Below, in pieces: positions 1 to 9,683 of a DNA stretch of 18,353 bases. Under the pieces are notes generated by a model. That model was not told the DNA's origin, made no database searches, and worked only from the letters and a program-made list of their open reading frames with translations. The stretch is taken from contig URRT01000019.1 of NCBI GenBank assembly GCA_900550355.1, forward strand, positions 1 through 18,353, given 5' to 3'. The translations under genes and the position numbers were made by a program. Numbering within the stretch: the stretch's first letter is position 1; every line of letters begins with the position of its first letter. Origin of the DNA: an uncultured Collinsella sp. GTDB lineage: Bacteria > Actinomycetota > Coriobacteriia > Coriobacteriales > Coriobacteriaceae.

Positions 1-77
1 CTGGGACTGGACGGAGTCCCTCTCCTTCGACGAGCCCGACGACGCCGCGGCCTACGAGCACTACATGGACGGAAATG

Positions 78-346
78 ACCTGGTAGAGAACCCTCGCACC
101 GTCTACGTCGCAGGGGACGTAGACGAACTCGTCGAGCACGAGCAGCCTCGCGGGCGACACGTCGTTCAACAGTTTCGACAGCGTTCCCTTGCGCTTCGCG
201 TTGCCGAGCTCGAGAACCAGCTGCGCGGTCTGCCAGAACCTGACCGACATGTCCGCGGCGACCGCGCGCATCGTGAGGGCGACTGCCATGCGCGTCTTGC
301 CGCGCCTGGACTTACCGAAGAAGACGAGGTCTTCGCGCGATTGTTT
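78..346 (-). pseudogene. istB: Truncated IstB-like transposition ATPase
   Basis: On the minus strand an open stretch of about 89 codons reads like the central part of the IstB ATPase that assists the IS21-family transposase. It has a degenerate Walker A (FFGKSRRGKT, where the family usually has G-x-x-G-x-GKT), then FWQTAQLVLEL, SKLLNDVSPARLLVLDEF with a clear Walker B, and GARVLYQVIS. The order and spacing match IstB. A stop codon lies six codons before the first recognisable residue, so the N-terminal region is missing. After QVIS the expected family sequence stops, so the C-terminal part is missing too. No istA partner or terminal repeat is visible. It is a remnant cut off by an old rearrangement or by the contig edge. 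Confidence 0.75.
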
Positions 347-470
347 GTGTCAACGGCCAACTGAATGTGAACCCTTCTTGCATTGTTGCAACCTGGCTGG
401 CAGCCGGTCTTTAATGACGACGACCATTGTCGCCCGACCCACAAAAGAGCCGCAAGGGGAGGAGCTCCCA

Positions 471-569
471 ATGTTCAACTCATATCGTCTATGGCGCACT
501 ACCATTCACCGAAAGTCGGCAACTTTTTCATTCTCTCTATACATGTTTAAACAACATGTTCTACAATAG
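471..569 (+). CDS. Possible 32-residue small protein, unrecognised
   Basis: A short ORF starts with ATG six bases after a strong ribosome binding site (AGGGGAGGAG, 455-464). The peptide begins MFNSYRLWRTTIH and ends FKQHVLQ. No family is recognised. Its last codons run through the inverted repeat and -10 element proposed for malQ, so it would end just before the malQ transcript starts. It may be a real small gene, a leader peptide, or the start of a gene cut away by the same rearrangement that truncated istB. Apart from it, the stretch 347-540 holds nothing I can identify. Confidence 0.25.
   Translation: MFNSYRLWRTTIHRKSATFSFSLYMFKQHVLQ
541..568 (+). promoter_or_regulatory. malQ promoter with operator-like palindrome
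   Basis: TACAAT (563-568) is a good -10 candidate. Just upstream, 541-559 forms an inverted repeat with arms ACATGTT and AACATGT. At its centre is the palindrome TGTTTAAACA (544-553). On the minus strand this reads TTGTTTAAAC, the motif also present before gntR, the PTS fusion and (in variants) the ABC operon. A repressor here would block the -35/-10 spacer. No clear -35 hexamer is visible. The promoter is inferred; the inverted repeat is directly visible. Confidence 0.5.
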
Positions 570-652
570 GGACAATAGAAATGGAAACTCGGGACGAGCC
601 GTCTATCCATCTACGGCGCAGCCCCTTATTCAAAAGGTTGGTGAGCACATCC

Positions 653-2158
653 ATGGAGCGTGCAAGCGGTGTTCTCATGCCCATCTCGTCTCTGCCCGGA
701 CCGTACGGCATCGGCGGCTTTGGCTGGAACGCCTACGACTTTGTCGATTTCCTCGCCTCGTGCAAACAACATTACTGGCAGATTCTGCCCCTTACGACGA
801 CGAGCTATGGCGACTCGCCCTATCAGTCGTTCTCGGCCCGTGCGGGCAACCCCAACTTCATTGACTTTGCCGAACTCATCGAGGCCGGCTATATGGAGCA
901 GCGCGATATCGACGGCGTGTACCTGGGCTCCGACCCCAGCAATGTCGACTATGGCGCCATCTTTGGTGGCCGTCGTCAGATTCTCGACCGCGCCGCCGAG
1001 CGCTTTGCCGCCGACAAGCCGGCCGACTTCGACGACTTTGTTCAAACCAACGAAGACTGGCTCATCCCCTACTGCGAGTTCATGACCGTCAAGGAGGAGT
1101 GCGGTCTCAAGGCATTTTGGGAGTGGCCCGCGGAGCTCCGTACCCGCGGTGAGGCTTCTGCCAAGGTCTGCGCCGCCCATCCCGCGCGCATGCTCTACCA
1201 CCAGATGACGCAGTACTTCTTCGATCGTCAGTGGAGCCGCCTCAAGGCCTATGCCAACGAGCGCGACATTCTCATCATCGGCGACCTGCCCATCTATGTC
1301 TCGCGTGACTCCGTCGAGATGTGGGCGACGCCTGAGTTCTTTAAGATCGATGCCGCCGGCAATCCCGTGAGCGTCGCCGGCACGCCGCCCGACCAGTTCT
1401 CGGCCACCGGCCAGTACTGGGGCAACCCCATCTACGACTGGGACGCCATGGAGTCCGACGGCTTCTCCTGGTGGGAGGGCCGCATTCGCGCCGCCCTCGA
1501 CATGTACGACGTCATCCGCCTGGATCACTTCCGCGGCTTCGAGGCCTATTGGGAGGTGCCGTTCTCCTCGCCCGATTCGTCCTACGGTTCGTGGACGCAG
1601 GGTCCCGGCCTCAAGTTCTTCAAGACGCTCGAGGAAAAGCTCGGCACGCTGCCCATCATCGCCGAGGACCTGGGCTTCCTCACCCCCGGCGTCATCGACA
1701 TGCGCGACAACTCGGGCTTCCCCGGCATGAAGATCCTGCAGTTTGCCTTTGAGGGCACCAACTCGTACTACCTGCCGCATAACTACATCGCCAACACCGT
1801 CGCCTATGTGGGCACCCACGACAACGAGACGGCGCGCGGTTGGTTTGAGGGAACGGCCACCCCGCGTCAGCGCGAGCAGGCAGCCCTGTACACCCATCAG
1901 CAGGCGGGCGAGCCCATGGCAGATGCACTCAATCGCACCATCGCCGCCAGCGTGAGCGACACCTGCATCTACACCATGCAGGACCTGCTCAACTTGGGCA
2001 ACGAGGCGCGCATCAACACCCCTGCCACGCTGGGCGGCAACTGGACCTGGCGCATGCTCGACGGCGCCATCACCCGCGAGCTCGAGCACAAACTCACCGA
2101 CTGGACCGAGACCTACTTCCGCATCCCGTCGGAAGCCGAAATCGAGCTTCCTCAATAG
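653..2158 (+). CDS. malQ: 4-alpha-glucanotransferase (amylomaltase, GH77)
   Basis: A cytoplasmic disproportionating enzyme that transfers glucan chains between malto-oligosaccharides, releasing glucose and making longer chains for phosphorylase. The product is 501 residues, the usual size for the compact bacterial form. The N-terminal SGVLMPISSLPGPYGIG is the family opening. The catalytic residues are visible: nucleophile Asp291 in RLDHFRGF, acid/base Glu338 in IIAEDLG and Asp390 in GTHDNET. This numbering lies close to the textbook Asp293/Glu340/Asp395 of the Thermus enzyme. An in-frame ATG at 581 would add 24 residues unlike the family, and it lies only about 13 bases after the -10 element. 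ATG 653 is preceded by GGTGAG (638-643), so I prefer it. The gene lies upstream of glgP, its metabolic partner, with a hairpin between them. Confidence 0.95.
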   Translation: MERASGVLMPISSLPGPYGIGGFGWNAYDFVDFLASCKQHYWQILPLTTTSYGDSPYQSFSARAGNPNFIDFAELIEAGYMEQRDIDGVYLGSDPSNVDYGAIFGGRRQILDRAAERFAADKPADFDDFVQTNEDWLIPYCEFMTVKEECGLKAFWEWPAELRTRGEASAKVCAAHPARMLYHQMTQYFFDRQWSRLKAYANERDILIIGDLPIYVSRDSVEMWATPEFFKIDAAGNPVSVAGTPPDQFSATGQYWGNPIYDWDAMESDGFSWWEGRIRAALDMYDVIRLDHFRGFEAYWEVPFSSPDSSYGSWTQGPGLKFFKTLEEKLGTLPIIAEDLGFLTPGVIDMRDNSGFPGMKILQFAFEGTNSYYLPHNYIANTVAYVGTHDNETARGWFEGTATPRQREQAALYTHQQAGEPMADALNRTIAASVSDTCIYTMQDLLNLGNEARINTPATLGGNWTWRMLDGAITRELEHKLTDWTETYFRIPSEAEIELPQ

Positions 2159-2206
2159 GAGCTACCGCGCCCGACCCCACCCCACCGTGCGGACGCGCTT
2201 GCTTTT

Positions 2207-2246
2207 CCCGCGCGAGGCCACCCCAATCCCCTCGCGCGGGCTTCTT
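2207..2246 (+). terminator. Intrinsic terminator between malQ and glgP
   Basis: A perfect 11-base stem (CCCGCGCGAGG at 2207-2217 with CCTCGCGCGGG at 2230-2240) and a 12-base loop are followed by CTTCTT. The U-tract is weak, so partial read-through from malQ into glgP is plausible. Confidence 0.65.
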
Positions 2247-2286
2247 ATGAATTGCAGACATGAAACAACCCATCACAGGAGAAAAC

Positions 2287-4554
<2,268 letters not shown>

Positions 4555-4582
4555 TTTCGCTTCCCTTACCCATCCTCTTGAG

Positions 4583-4615
4583 AAACGGAGTCGTGGCAAC
4601 ACGACTCCGTTTTTT
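4583..4615 (+). terminator. Intrinsic terminator after glgP
   Basis: A perfect stem ACGGAGTCGTG (4585-4595) with CACGACTCCGT (4600-4610) closes a GCAA tetraloop. It is extended by A-T pairs and followed by a T-run. A textbook Rho-independent terminator 30 bases after the glgP stop codon. Confidence 0.92.
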
Positions 4616-4655
4616 GTGCCCGCACGTTACCCTGTGACCCGACTCGACCAAACAA

Positions 4656-4872
4656 TCTCGATCTGTAACAACTACTCAACCAAAACGGTCCCAGCTGTTA
4701 CAGATTGAGACATACCGGCCCCTCCCCTTGGGTTTATCTCAATCTGTAACATCTAGCAACTGAAATTCGCCTTTGGTGTTACAGATTTAGAAGAAATGGT
4801 TAGCTCGGCGGAACCGTCTCGATCTGTAACACCTAGCGTCCGAAATCGGCCCTACCCGTTACAGATCGAGAC
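4656..4872. repeat. Six alternating inverted copies of a 15-mer (three tandem hairpins)
   Basis: The 15-mer TCTCRATCTGTAACA starts at 4656, 4737 and 4817. Its reverse complement starts at 4696, 4777 and 4857. Starts therefore follow each other every 40-41 bases. Each forward/reverse pair can fold into a stem of about 15 base pairs: one G-T wobble in the first pair, one mismatch in the second, and a perfect 15-base stem (4816-4830 with 4858-4872) in the third. Each stem has a loop of about 25 bases. The loops are related, each beginning with CTA two bases in and most sharing a GAAATCGGC-like core, while the 25-26-base stretches between hairpins are unrelated. No ORF covers the tract. It is not a CRISPR, because neighbouring repeats are inverted. 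Its function is unknown; it could be a structured RNA, a protein-binding array or a palindromic repeat family. Confidence 0.88.
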
Positions 4873-4902
4873 AAACGACCGGTCAGACACCCCCAGCACA
4901 AA

Positions 4903-4943
4903 GAAAGGCCCCCCTCTCGCCCAGCGGACGGGAGGGGAGCCTT
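4903..4943 (-). terminator. Terminator of the ABC transporter operon
   Basis: Read on the minus strand, AAGGCTCCCCTCCCG pairs with CGAGAGGGGGGCCTT around a 9-base loop, with small imperfections, and is followed by TCTTTG. It lies about 70 bases after the msmK stop codon and fits termination of that operon. Nothing else is seen between 4944 and 5011. Confidence 0.7.
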
Positions 4944-5011
4944 ATATGTGACCGCGGCAAAAGGATGGCAATACCGCAGTCGCTCAAAGGGAGGGCCTGG
5001 ATGCACCGGGC

Positions 5012-6211
5012 CTAGATAAGGTTCTTGCCAGACACCTTATCGAAGAGATGGGTCGCGTTCTTCTCGAACTTGAACCAGATGGTGTCGCCAGCCTTGAGCG
5101 CGCCCTTGGCCTCGAGGTCGACGACGGGGATAATCAGGACAAACTGGCCGTCGGGGGCGGTCACGTGGACGTGCTCGGTCGAACCCATGAGCTCGGTCAC
5201 CTCGACGGTACCCTGGAGCGCACCCTCCTCGCCCTTGTCGGCAAGCAGGATCTGCTCGGGGCGCACGCCGGCCGTGATCTCCTTCACGTCGCCGCCGTCC
5301 CAGTTAAGAGCGAGTTGAGCGCAGGTCTCGGGGGCGAGAGCAACGTTCATGTCCTCGGTCTTGACGGTAAAGCCGTTGCCCGAGCGCACCAGCTGGGCAT
5401 CGAAGAAGTTCATCTGCGGCACGCCGATGAAGCCGGCGACGAAGATGTTCGCGGGATGGTTGAAGACCTCCTGCGGCGTGGCGATCTGCTGGACGACGCC
5501 GTCCTTCATGACCACGATGCGGTCGCCAAGGGTCATGGCCTCGGTCTGGTCGTGGGTGACGTAGATGAACGTGCCCTTGATCTCGTGGCGTAGCTTGATG
5601 AGCTCGGCACGCATCTGGTTACGCAGCTTGGCGTCCAGGTTGGATAGCGGCTCGTCCATCAGGAAGACCTTAGGATCACGCACGATGGCGCGGCCGATAG
5701 CGACACGCTGGCGCTGGCCGCCGGAGAGCGCCTTGGGCTTACGGTCTAGGTACTCAGTGATACCCAAAATCTCGGCAGCGGAGCGAACCTTGCGGTCGAT
5801 CTCGTCCTTGGGGACCTTCTTGAGCTCAAGCGTAAACGCCATGTTCTCGTACACCGTCATATTGGGGTACAGAGCATAGCTCTGGAACACCATGGCAATG
5901 TCGCGGTCCTTGGGTGCCACGTCGTTGACGCGCTTGCCGTCGATGAACACGTCACCCGAAGTGATGTCCTCCAGGCCGGCGACCATGCGCATCGTCGTGG
6001 ACTTGCCGCAGCCAGACGGGCCAACGAGAACGACAAACTCCTGGTCATGCACGGTGAGATTAAAATCCTCCACCGCGAGCACGCCGTCCTCGGTAACCTT
6101 GAGGTTGTGCTTCTTCTCCTCGGTCTTCTTCTTTTTGCCAAAGAAGCCCTTCTTTTTGGACTCGTTGTTGGGATACACCTTCTGAACATGTTTGAGAACG
6201 ATCTCGGCCAT
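5012..6211 (-). CDS. msmK: Sugar ABC transporter ATP-binding protein (MsmK/UgpC/MalK type)
   Basis: The cytoplasmic ATPase that powers a CUT1-family sugar importer, 399 residues. Walker A GPSGCGKST (64-72), Q-loop Gln110, signature LSGGQ (162-166), Walker B VFLMDEP (182-188) and H-loop His220 are all intact. The C-terminal third (about 240-399) is the MalK-type regulatory domain. A lysine-rich insert of roughly 25 residues (about 17-42, including SKKKGFFGKKKKTEEKK) sits between the first strand and the usual A-loop region. I recall similar inserts in some gut Firmicutes homologues, so it may be a lineage variant. The start has GAAAGG at 6220-6225 with good spacing. It is the last gene of the operon, separated from the upstream permease by a GC-rich hairpin. 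It may also serve other CUT1 importers, as MsmK-type ATPases can. Confidence 0.93.
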   Translation of the reverse strand: MAEIVLKHVQKVYPNNESKKKGFFGKKKKTEEKKHNLKVTEDGVLAVEDFNLTVHDQEFVVLVGPSGCGKSTTMRMVAGLEDITSGDVFIDGKRVNDVAPKDRDIAMVFQSYALYPNMTVYENMAFTLELKKVPKDEIDRKVRSAAEILGITEYLDRKPKALSGGQRQRVAIGRAIVRDPKVFLMDEPLSNLDAKLRNQMRAELIKLRHEIKGTFIYVTHDQTEAMTLGDRIVVMKDGVVQQIATPQEVFNHPANIFVAGFIGVPQMNFFDAQLVRSGNGFTVKTEDMNVALAPETCAQLALNWDGGDVKEITAGVRPEQILLADKGEEGALQGTVEVTELMGSTEHVHVTAPDGQFVLIIPVVDLEAKGALKAGDTIWFKFEKNATHLFDKVSGKNLI

Positions 6212-6228
6212 GTATTTACCTTTCGATA

Positions 6229-6255
6229 TGCGGCGCCGCGCTGAGGGGCGCCGCA
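6229..6255 (-). other. Intergenic hairpin between malG-like gene and msmK
   Basis: A perfect 9-base stem (TGCGGCGCC at 6229-6237 with GGCGCCGCA at 6247-6255) and a 9-base loop, without a U-tract. It more likely protects an mRNA end or tunes expression than terminates fully, since msmK has no other visible promoter. Confidence 0.7.
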
Positions 6256-6279
6256 GAAACTTGCAAAACAGTTACGGCA

Positions 6280-7119
6280 TCAGCCCTTGACGGCACCTGC
6301 CACCACGCCGTCGATGATGTACTTCTGGCAGAGGATGTACATGATGACGATGGGGATAACGACCATCATGATGCAGGCCATCATGGGACCGAGCTCGACG
6401 TGGCCGTAGCCGCCGCGGAAGTACTGGATCAAGATAGGAATGGTCTTGTACTTGGTGGAGTCGAGCGTAAGGTAGGGCAGCAGATAGTCGTTCCAGACCC
6501 ACATGGTCTCGAGGATGCCGACCGAAAGATAGGTGGGCTTCATGATGGGAAGGACGATCTTAAAGAACACCTGGACCGGGTTGCAGCCGTCGATCATGGC
6601 CGCCTCCTCGATCTCGAGCGGGATGTTCTTTACAAAACCGGCGAACATAAAGACCGCCAGGCCCGCGCCAAAGCCCAGATAGATAAAGCAGATGTTGAAC
6701 GGCGTGTTAAAGCCGATGCGGTCCGCCAAATTGGACAGCGTGAACATGAGCATCTGGAAGGGCACGACCATCGAGAAGACGAACAGGTAATAGAAGAAGT
6801 TCGAGATCTTGTTGTTGACACGAACCACGTACCAAGCGCACATGGAGCAGCACACCAAGATCAGCACGACCGACGTGACCGTGATGATGAGCGAGTACAT
6901 AAATGCCGAGGCAAAGCCCTGCTCGTTAAGGGCGTGCATGTAGTTTGCGAGGCCGTTGAACGTCTCGGGCGTGAGCAGATCGAATGCCGTGGTGGTGCTG
7001 ATTGCGGTCGCTTTCTTAAAAGAATTAAGCGCAATCATGAACACGGGGTAGATCCACGCGAGCGACAGGATCGTAAAGAAAATCGAGAGCGCGCGGTTGA
7101 TAACCTTATCGCGTTTCAT
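6280..7119 (-). CDS. Sugar ABC transporter permease, MalG type
   Basis: Inner-membrane subunit of a CUT1 carbohydrate importer, 279 residues with about six hydrophobic segments, the first at roughly 13-31. The EAA loop that contacts the ATPase is clear at about 171-195 (EEAAMIDGC, with a following P). The C-terminus KYIIDGVVAGAVKG is typical of MalG-type proteins. Its ATG overlaps the stop codon of the upstream permease by one base (TAATG), and its ribosome site AAGGAGG lies inside the end of that gene. The two are therefore translationally coupled and probably made in equal amounts. The substrate is not readable from sequence; neighbouring malQ, glgP and the shared operator motif suggest maltodextrin. 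Confidence 0.92.
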   Translation of the reverse strand: MKRDKVINRALSIFFTILSLAWIYPVFMIALNSFKKATAISTTTAFDLLTPETFNGLANYMHALNEQGFASAFMYSLIITVTSVVLILVCCSMCAWYVVRVNNKISNFFYYLFVFSMVVPFQMLMFTLSNLADRIGFNTPFNICFIYLGFGAGLAVFMFAGFVKNIPLEIEEAAMIDGCNPVQVFFKIVLPIMKPTYLSVGILETMWVWNDYLLPYLTLDSTKYKTIPILIQYFRGGYGHVELGPMMACIMMVVIPIVIMYILCQKYIIDGVVAGAVKG

Positions 7120-7973
7120 TACTGCTGCACCTCCTTGGACCTCGTGGCCTTAAGCTGGATCATGGAGATGGCCACGACCAGGATGCAGAAGATAACCGCC
7201 TTGGCCTGACCAATGCCCTGCCATGCGATACCGGCACGCGAATAGAACGTGTTGTAGATGTTCAGGGCGAGCATCTCGGTGGAGTGCGCGGGGGCGCCGC
7301 CGGTAAGGGCGAGGTTCTGGTCGAACAGCTTAAAGCCGTTGGTGATGGACAGGAACAGGCAGATGGTGATGGTCGGCATCAGGTTAGGGATCTTAACCTT
7401 CCAAAACGTCTGCCATGCCGTAGCGCCGTCGACCTTGGCGGCCTCGATGTAGTCGGACGGAATGGACTGCAGACCAGCGATGTAGATGATCATCATGTAG
7501 CCGACCTGCTGCCACAGGGTCAGGATGATAAGGCCCCAGAAGCCAGCAGCAGAGTTAAGGGCGATGAGCTGGGCACCCACGTTGGAGAGCAGGCAGTTGA
7601 TCAGAATCTGCCAAATGTAGCCCAGCACGATGCCGCCGATCAGGTTAGGCATAAAGAAGATCGTACGGAAGATGTTGGTGCCTTTGAGCGCCTTGCGGGT
7701 GAGCGCCTGCGCAATGGCCAGGGCGATCACGTTGATGAGCACCGTCGACAGGAAGGCAAACGCCACGGTAAAGAAGAACGACGTGGAGAACTGCGGATCG
7801 GACAGCGCGCGCACGTAGTTCTCGATACCGACAAAGTGCGCGTTACTAATGATAATAAACTGGCAGAACGAGAGATAGAAGCCCTGGATAAAAGGGATCA
7901 CGAACCCGATCATAAACGCCAGGCACGTGGGCAGCATAAAGAGCGGCCACCAGCGCTTGAGTGCTTTGCCCAT
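7119..7973 (-). CDS. Sugar ABC transporter permease, MalF type
   Basis: The partner membrane subunit, 284 residues with about six transmembrane segments, the first at roughly 10-36. The EAA loop is visible at about 177-200 (EAAKVDGATAW, then KIPNLMP). It is shorter than Escherichia coli MalF because it lacks the large periplasmic loop, as is usual for Gram-positive MsmF/LacF-like permeases. The start follows GAAAGGA at good spacing. It is the second gene of the operon, downstream of the binding protein, from which a 13-base hairpin separates it, and its stop overlaps the next start. Maltodextrin specificity is inferred from context only. Confidence 0.92.
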   Translation of the reverse strand: MGKALKRWWPLFMLPTCLAFMIGFVIPFIQGFYLSFCQFIIISNAHFVGIENYVRALSDPQFSTSFFFTVAFAFLSTVLINVIALAIAQALTRKALKGTNIFRTIFFMPNLIGGIVLGYIWQILINCLLSNVGAQLIALNSAAGFWGLIILTLWQQVGYMMIIYIAGLQSIPSDYIEAAKVDGATAWQTFWKVKIPNLMPTITICLFLSITNGFKLFDQNLALTGGAPAHSTEMLALNIYNTFYSRAGIAWQGIGQAKAVIFCILVVAISMIQLKATRSKEVQQ

Positions 7974-7992
7974 AAAAGGGTCCTTTCAATAT

Positions 7993-8030
7993 GCAGGGGG
8001 CGGGCAAACCAACGTCTGCCCGCCCCCTGT
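7993..8030 (-). other. Intercistronic hairpin after the binding-protein gene
   Basis: A perfect 13-base stem (7994-8006 with 8017-8029, sequence CAGGGGGCGGGCA and its complement) and a 10-base loop. No U-tract follows on the minus strand. This position, between a solute-binding gene and its permeases, is where stabilising or partially terminating hairpins commonly raise binding-protein level relative to the permeases. Confidence 0.75.
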
Positions 8031-8060
8031 CGCTAATCAGATAGCTTGGGCAGCAACTGC

Positions 8061-9377
8061 TTACTCGGAAGCGGCCTTCTCGGTCTTCCAGCCATCGACG
8101 AAGGCGTTCTTGACGCCGTCCCACTTGCTGTTATCGGCAGCGTAGGCAATCAGAGCCTGCTTGAGGTTCTTCTTCCACTCCTCAGAGGGGATGTAGACGA
8201 AGTCCCAAGCGACGGTCTTCTTGCCGTCCTTGGCCATGGCAACGGCCTGCTGCGAGAAGACGTTGGTGGTCTCCTTGGCGCTCTTGAACGGAGCGGTCAG
8301 ACCCATCTTGTCGGCGATGATGCTGGTCGGGGTGTCAGCGGTGACGCACCAATACATGAAGTCCTCGGTGGCCTTCTGGGCATCCTCGGAAGCCTGGGAA
8401 CTGACGCACCAGTAGTTCTCGCCGCCGGAGCACAGGCCCTGGTTCTCCTCGCCGTCAACACCGATGTAGATCGGCATCATGCCAATCTGATCGTCGGTCA
8501 TGCCGGCCTTGACGAGGTCAGAGTAGGCCCAAGAGCCGTTCTGGTAGAAGACGGCCTTGCCGGTTGCGAACTCGTTGGTGGCGTCGTCGCCGGTCTTGGA
8601 AGCAAGCTGCGAAGGATCGCAGGTGGAGTCGGTGATGTACAGGTCGAAGATCTGCTTGTAGTTGTCGAGGAACTCACCCTTGATCTCGTCGTCCTCCTGG
8701 TTGTGCTCCTTCTCAAACTCGTAGTAGAGCGGCATGTTGGCAAGGTGGGTGGTGTAGCGCCAGCTGGAGGAGTCGTCCATGCCGGCGGAAGTGAAGGCAC
8801 CCTCGACACCAAGCTCGTCCTTGCGGGCCTGGATGTCGTCGGCACAAGCCTTCAGCTTGTCGAAGGAGTTGATGTCCTCGGCCTTGTAGCCAGCCTTCTC
8901 GAGCAGCTGCTTGTTGTAGATGATGCCGAAGCTCTCCTGAACCCAGTCGATGCACACATCCTTGCCGTCGGACTGCAGAGCCAGGGAGTCGTCAATGAGC
9001 TCACCGCGGAGCTTGGTATCGGACAGGTCGGCGCAGTAATCCTTCCAGTTCTTAAGACCGGTGGGGCCGTTGACCTGGAACAGGGTCGGAGCGGAGCTCT
9101 TGGACATCTCGGACTTGAGCTTCTCCTCGTAGGTGTTGGAGGCAGCGGTCACGATCTTGACCTCGACGCCCTTCTCCTTCTTATAGGCCTTGGCGATCTC
9201 CTTCCACTCCTTGTCGACCTCGGGCTTGAATTGGAGGAAGTAGACCTCGGCAGCGTCACCAGAAGCAGAGGAGCCGGAGCCGGCAGAACCACCGCAACCC
9301 ACGAGGCCCAGACCAAGAACTGCAGCCGCGGAACCAGCAAAGCCCAGGAACTGCCTTCTGCTCATTTCGTTCTTCAT
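8061..9377 (-). CDS. Sugar ABC transporter substrate-binding lipoprotein
   Basis: Extracellular family-1 solute-binding protein of the importer, 438 residues. The N-terminus combines a twin-arginine motif (SRRQFLGF, 6-13), a hydrophobic segment and a lipobox LVGC with Cys28, then a Gly/Ser-rich linker. This predicts export by Tat and anchoring by lipid. The body shows family features such as SFGIIYNKQLLEKAGYK and a C-terminal GVKNAFVDGWKTEKAA. ATG 9377 is preceded by AGGGTGG with a six-base gap; an upstream in-frame ATG at 9395 would only add MKGWIV. It is the first gene of the operon. Two TTGTWTRAAC sites lie 110-195 bases upstream. The ligand is probably a malto-oligosaccharide given the neighbours, but the binding residues cannot be read by eye. 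Confidence 0.93.
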   Translation of the reverse strand: MKNEMSRRQFLGFAGSAAAVLGLGLVGCGGSAGSGSSASGDAAEVYFLQFKPEVDKEWKEIAKAYKKEKGVEVKIVTAASNTYEEKLKSEMSKSSAPTLFQVNGPTGLKNWKDYCADLSDTKLRGELIDDSLALQSDGKDVCIDWVQESFGIIYNKQLLEKAGYKAEDINSFDKLKACADDIQARKDELGVEGAFTSAGMDDSSSWRYTTHLANMPLYYEFEKEHNQEDDEIKGEFLDNYKQIFDLYITDSTCDPSQLASKTGDDATNEFATGKAVFYQNGSWAYSDLVKAGMTDDQIGMMPIYIGVDGEENQGLCSGGENYWCVSSQASEDAQKATEDFMYWCVTADTPTSIIADKMGLTAPFKSAKETTNVFSQQAVAMAKDGKKTVAWDFVYIPSEEWKKNLKQALIAYAADNSKWDGVKNAFVDGWKTEKAASE

Positions 9378-9485
9378 TACAATCCACCCTTTCACCCCGT
9401 GGCGGCCCCCTCTGCCGCCGCCTTCGGAGATTGGCTCGGGGACTTTGCCCCTTTTGCTGATTTGAACGATACGCTATTTGGCTAG

Positions 9486-9572
9486 TTGTTTGAACAAGTA
9501 TTACTAGAGCGGTAGAAAAACTTCGGTGAACGGTAATTTCAACTTGATACTTGACAAGTTTTGTATAAACAA
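9486..9572 (-). promoter_or_regulatory. Operator region of the ABC operon
   Basis: Two copies of the motif TTGTWTRAAC lie here in palindromic form: TTGTTTGAACAA (9486-9497) and TTGTATAAACAA (9561-9572). A perfect 11-base palindrome ACTTGACAAGT sits at 9549-9559. They lie between the gntR terminator and the binding-protein start, where the promoter must be if the operon is transcribed independently. I could not choose a convincing -35/-10 pair. The stretch 9396-9485 holds no other clear signal. Confidence 0.55.
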
Positions 9573-9590
9573 TTATTTGTTATCGAATGC

Positions 9591-9645
9591 AGAGAAAACG
9601 CCCGGTCAAGCCGATGTACCGTCGGTTTGACCGGGCGTTTTCTCT
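9591..9645 (-). terminator. Strong, near-symmetrical terminator after gntR
   Basis: A 24-base stem with a single G-T wobble (9591-9614 with 9622-9645, core AACGCCCGGTCAA) and a 7-base loop. Both ends carry A/T-rich runs, so it can act in either direction. It lies 39 bases after the gntR stop codon and separates gntR from the ABC operon on the same strand. Confidence 0.9.
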
Positions 9646-9683
9646 TTGAGGCCATGAGTCTCGTCAGGCTGCGAGCTAGCCGG

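Noticed and set aside
626..2155. 509-codon minus-strand open frame opposite malQ
   Set aside because: It is a shadow of a high-GC gene: no recognisable domain, and the + strand protein has all amylomaltase catalytic residues.
4656..4872. CRISPR array
   Set aside because: Repeats are only 15 bases and alternate in orientation, loops are related rather than unique, and no cas gene is present.
8046..9485. 479-codon + strand open frame opposite the binding-protein gene
   Set aside because: Valine- and leucine-rich antisense shadow with no start signal; the minus-strand lipoprotein is unambiguous.
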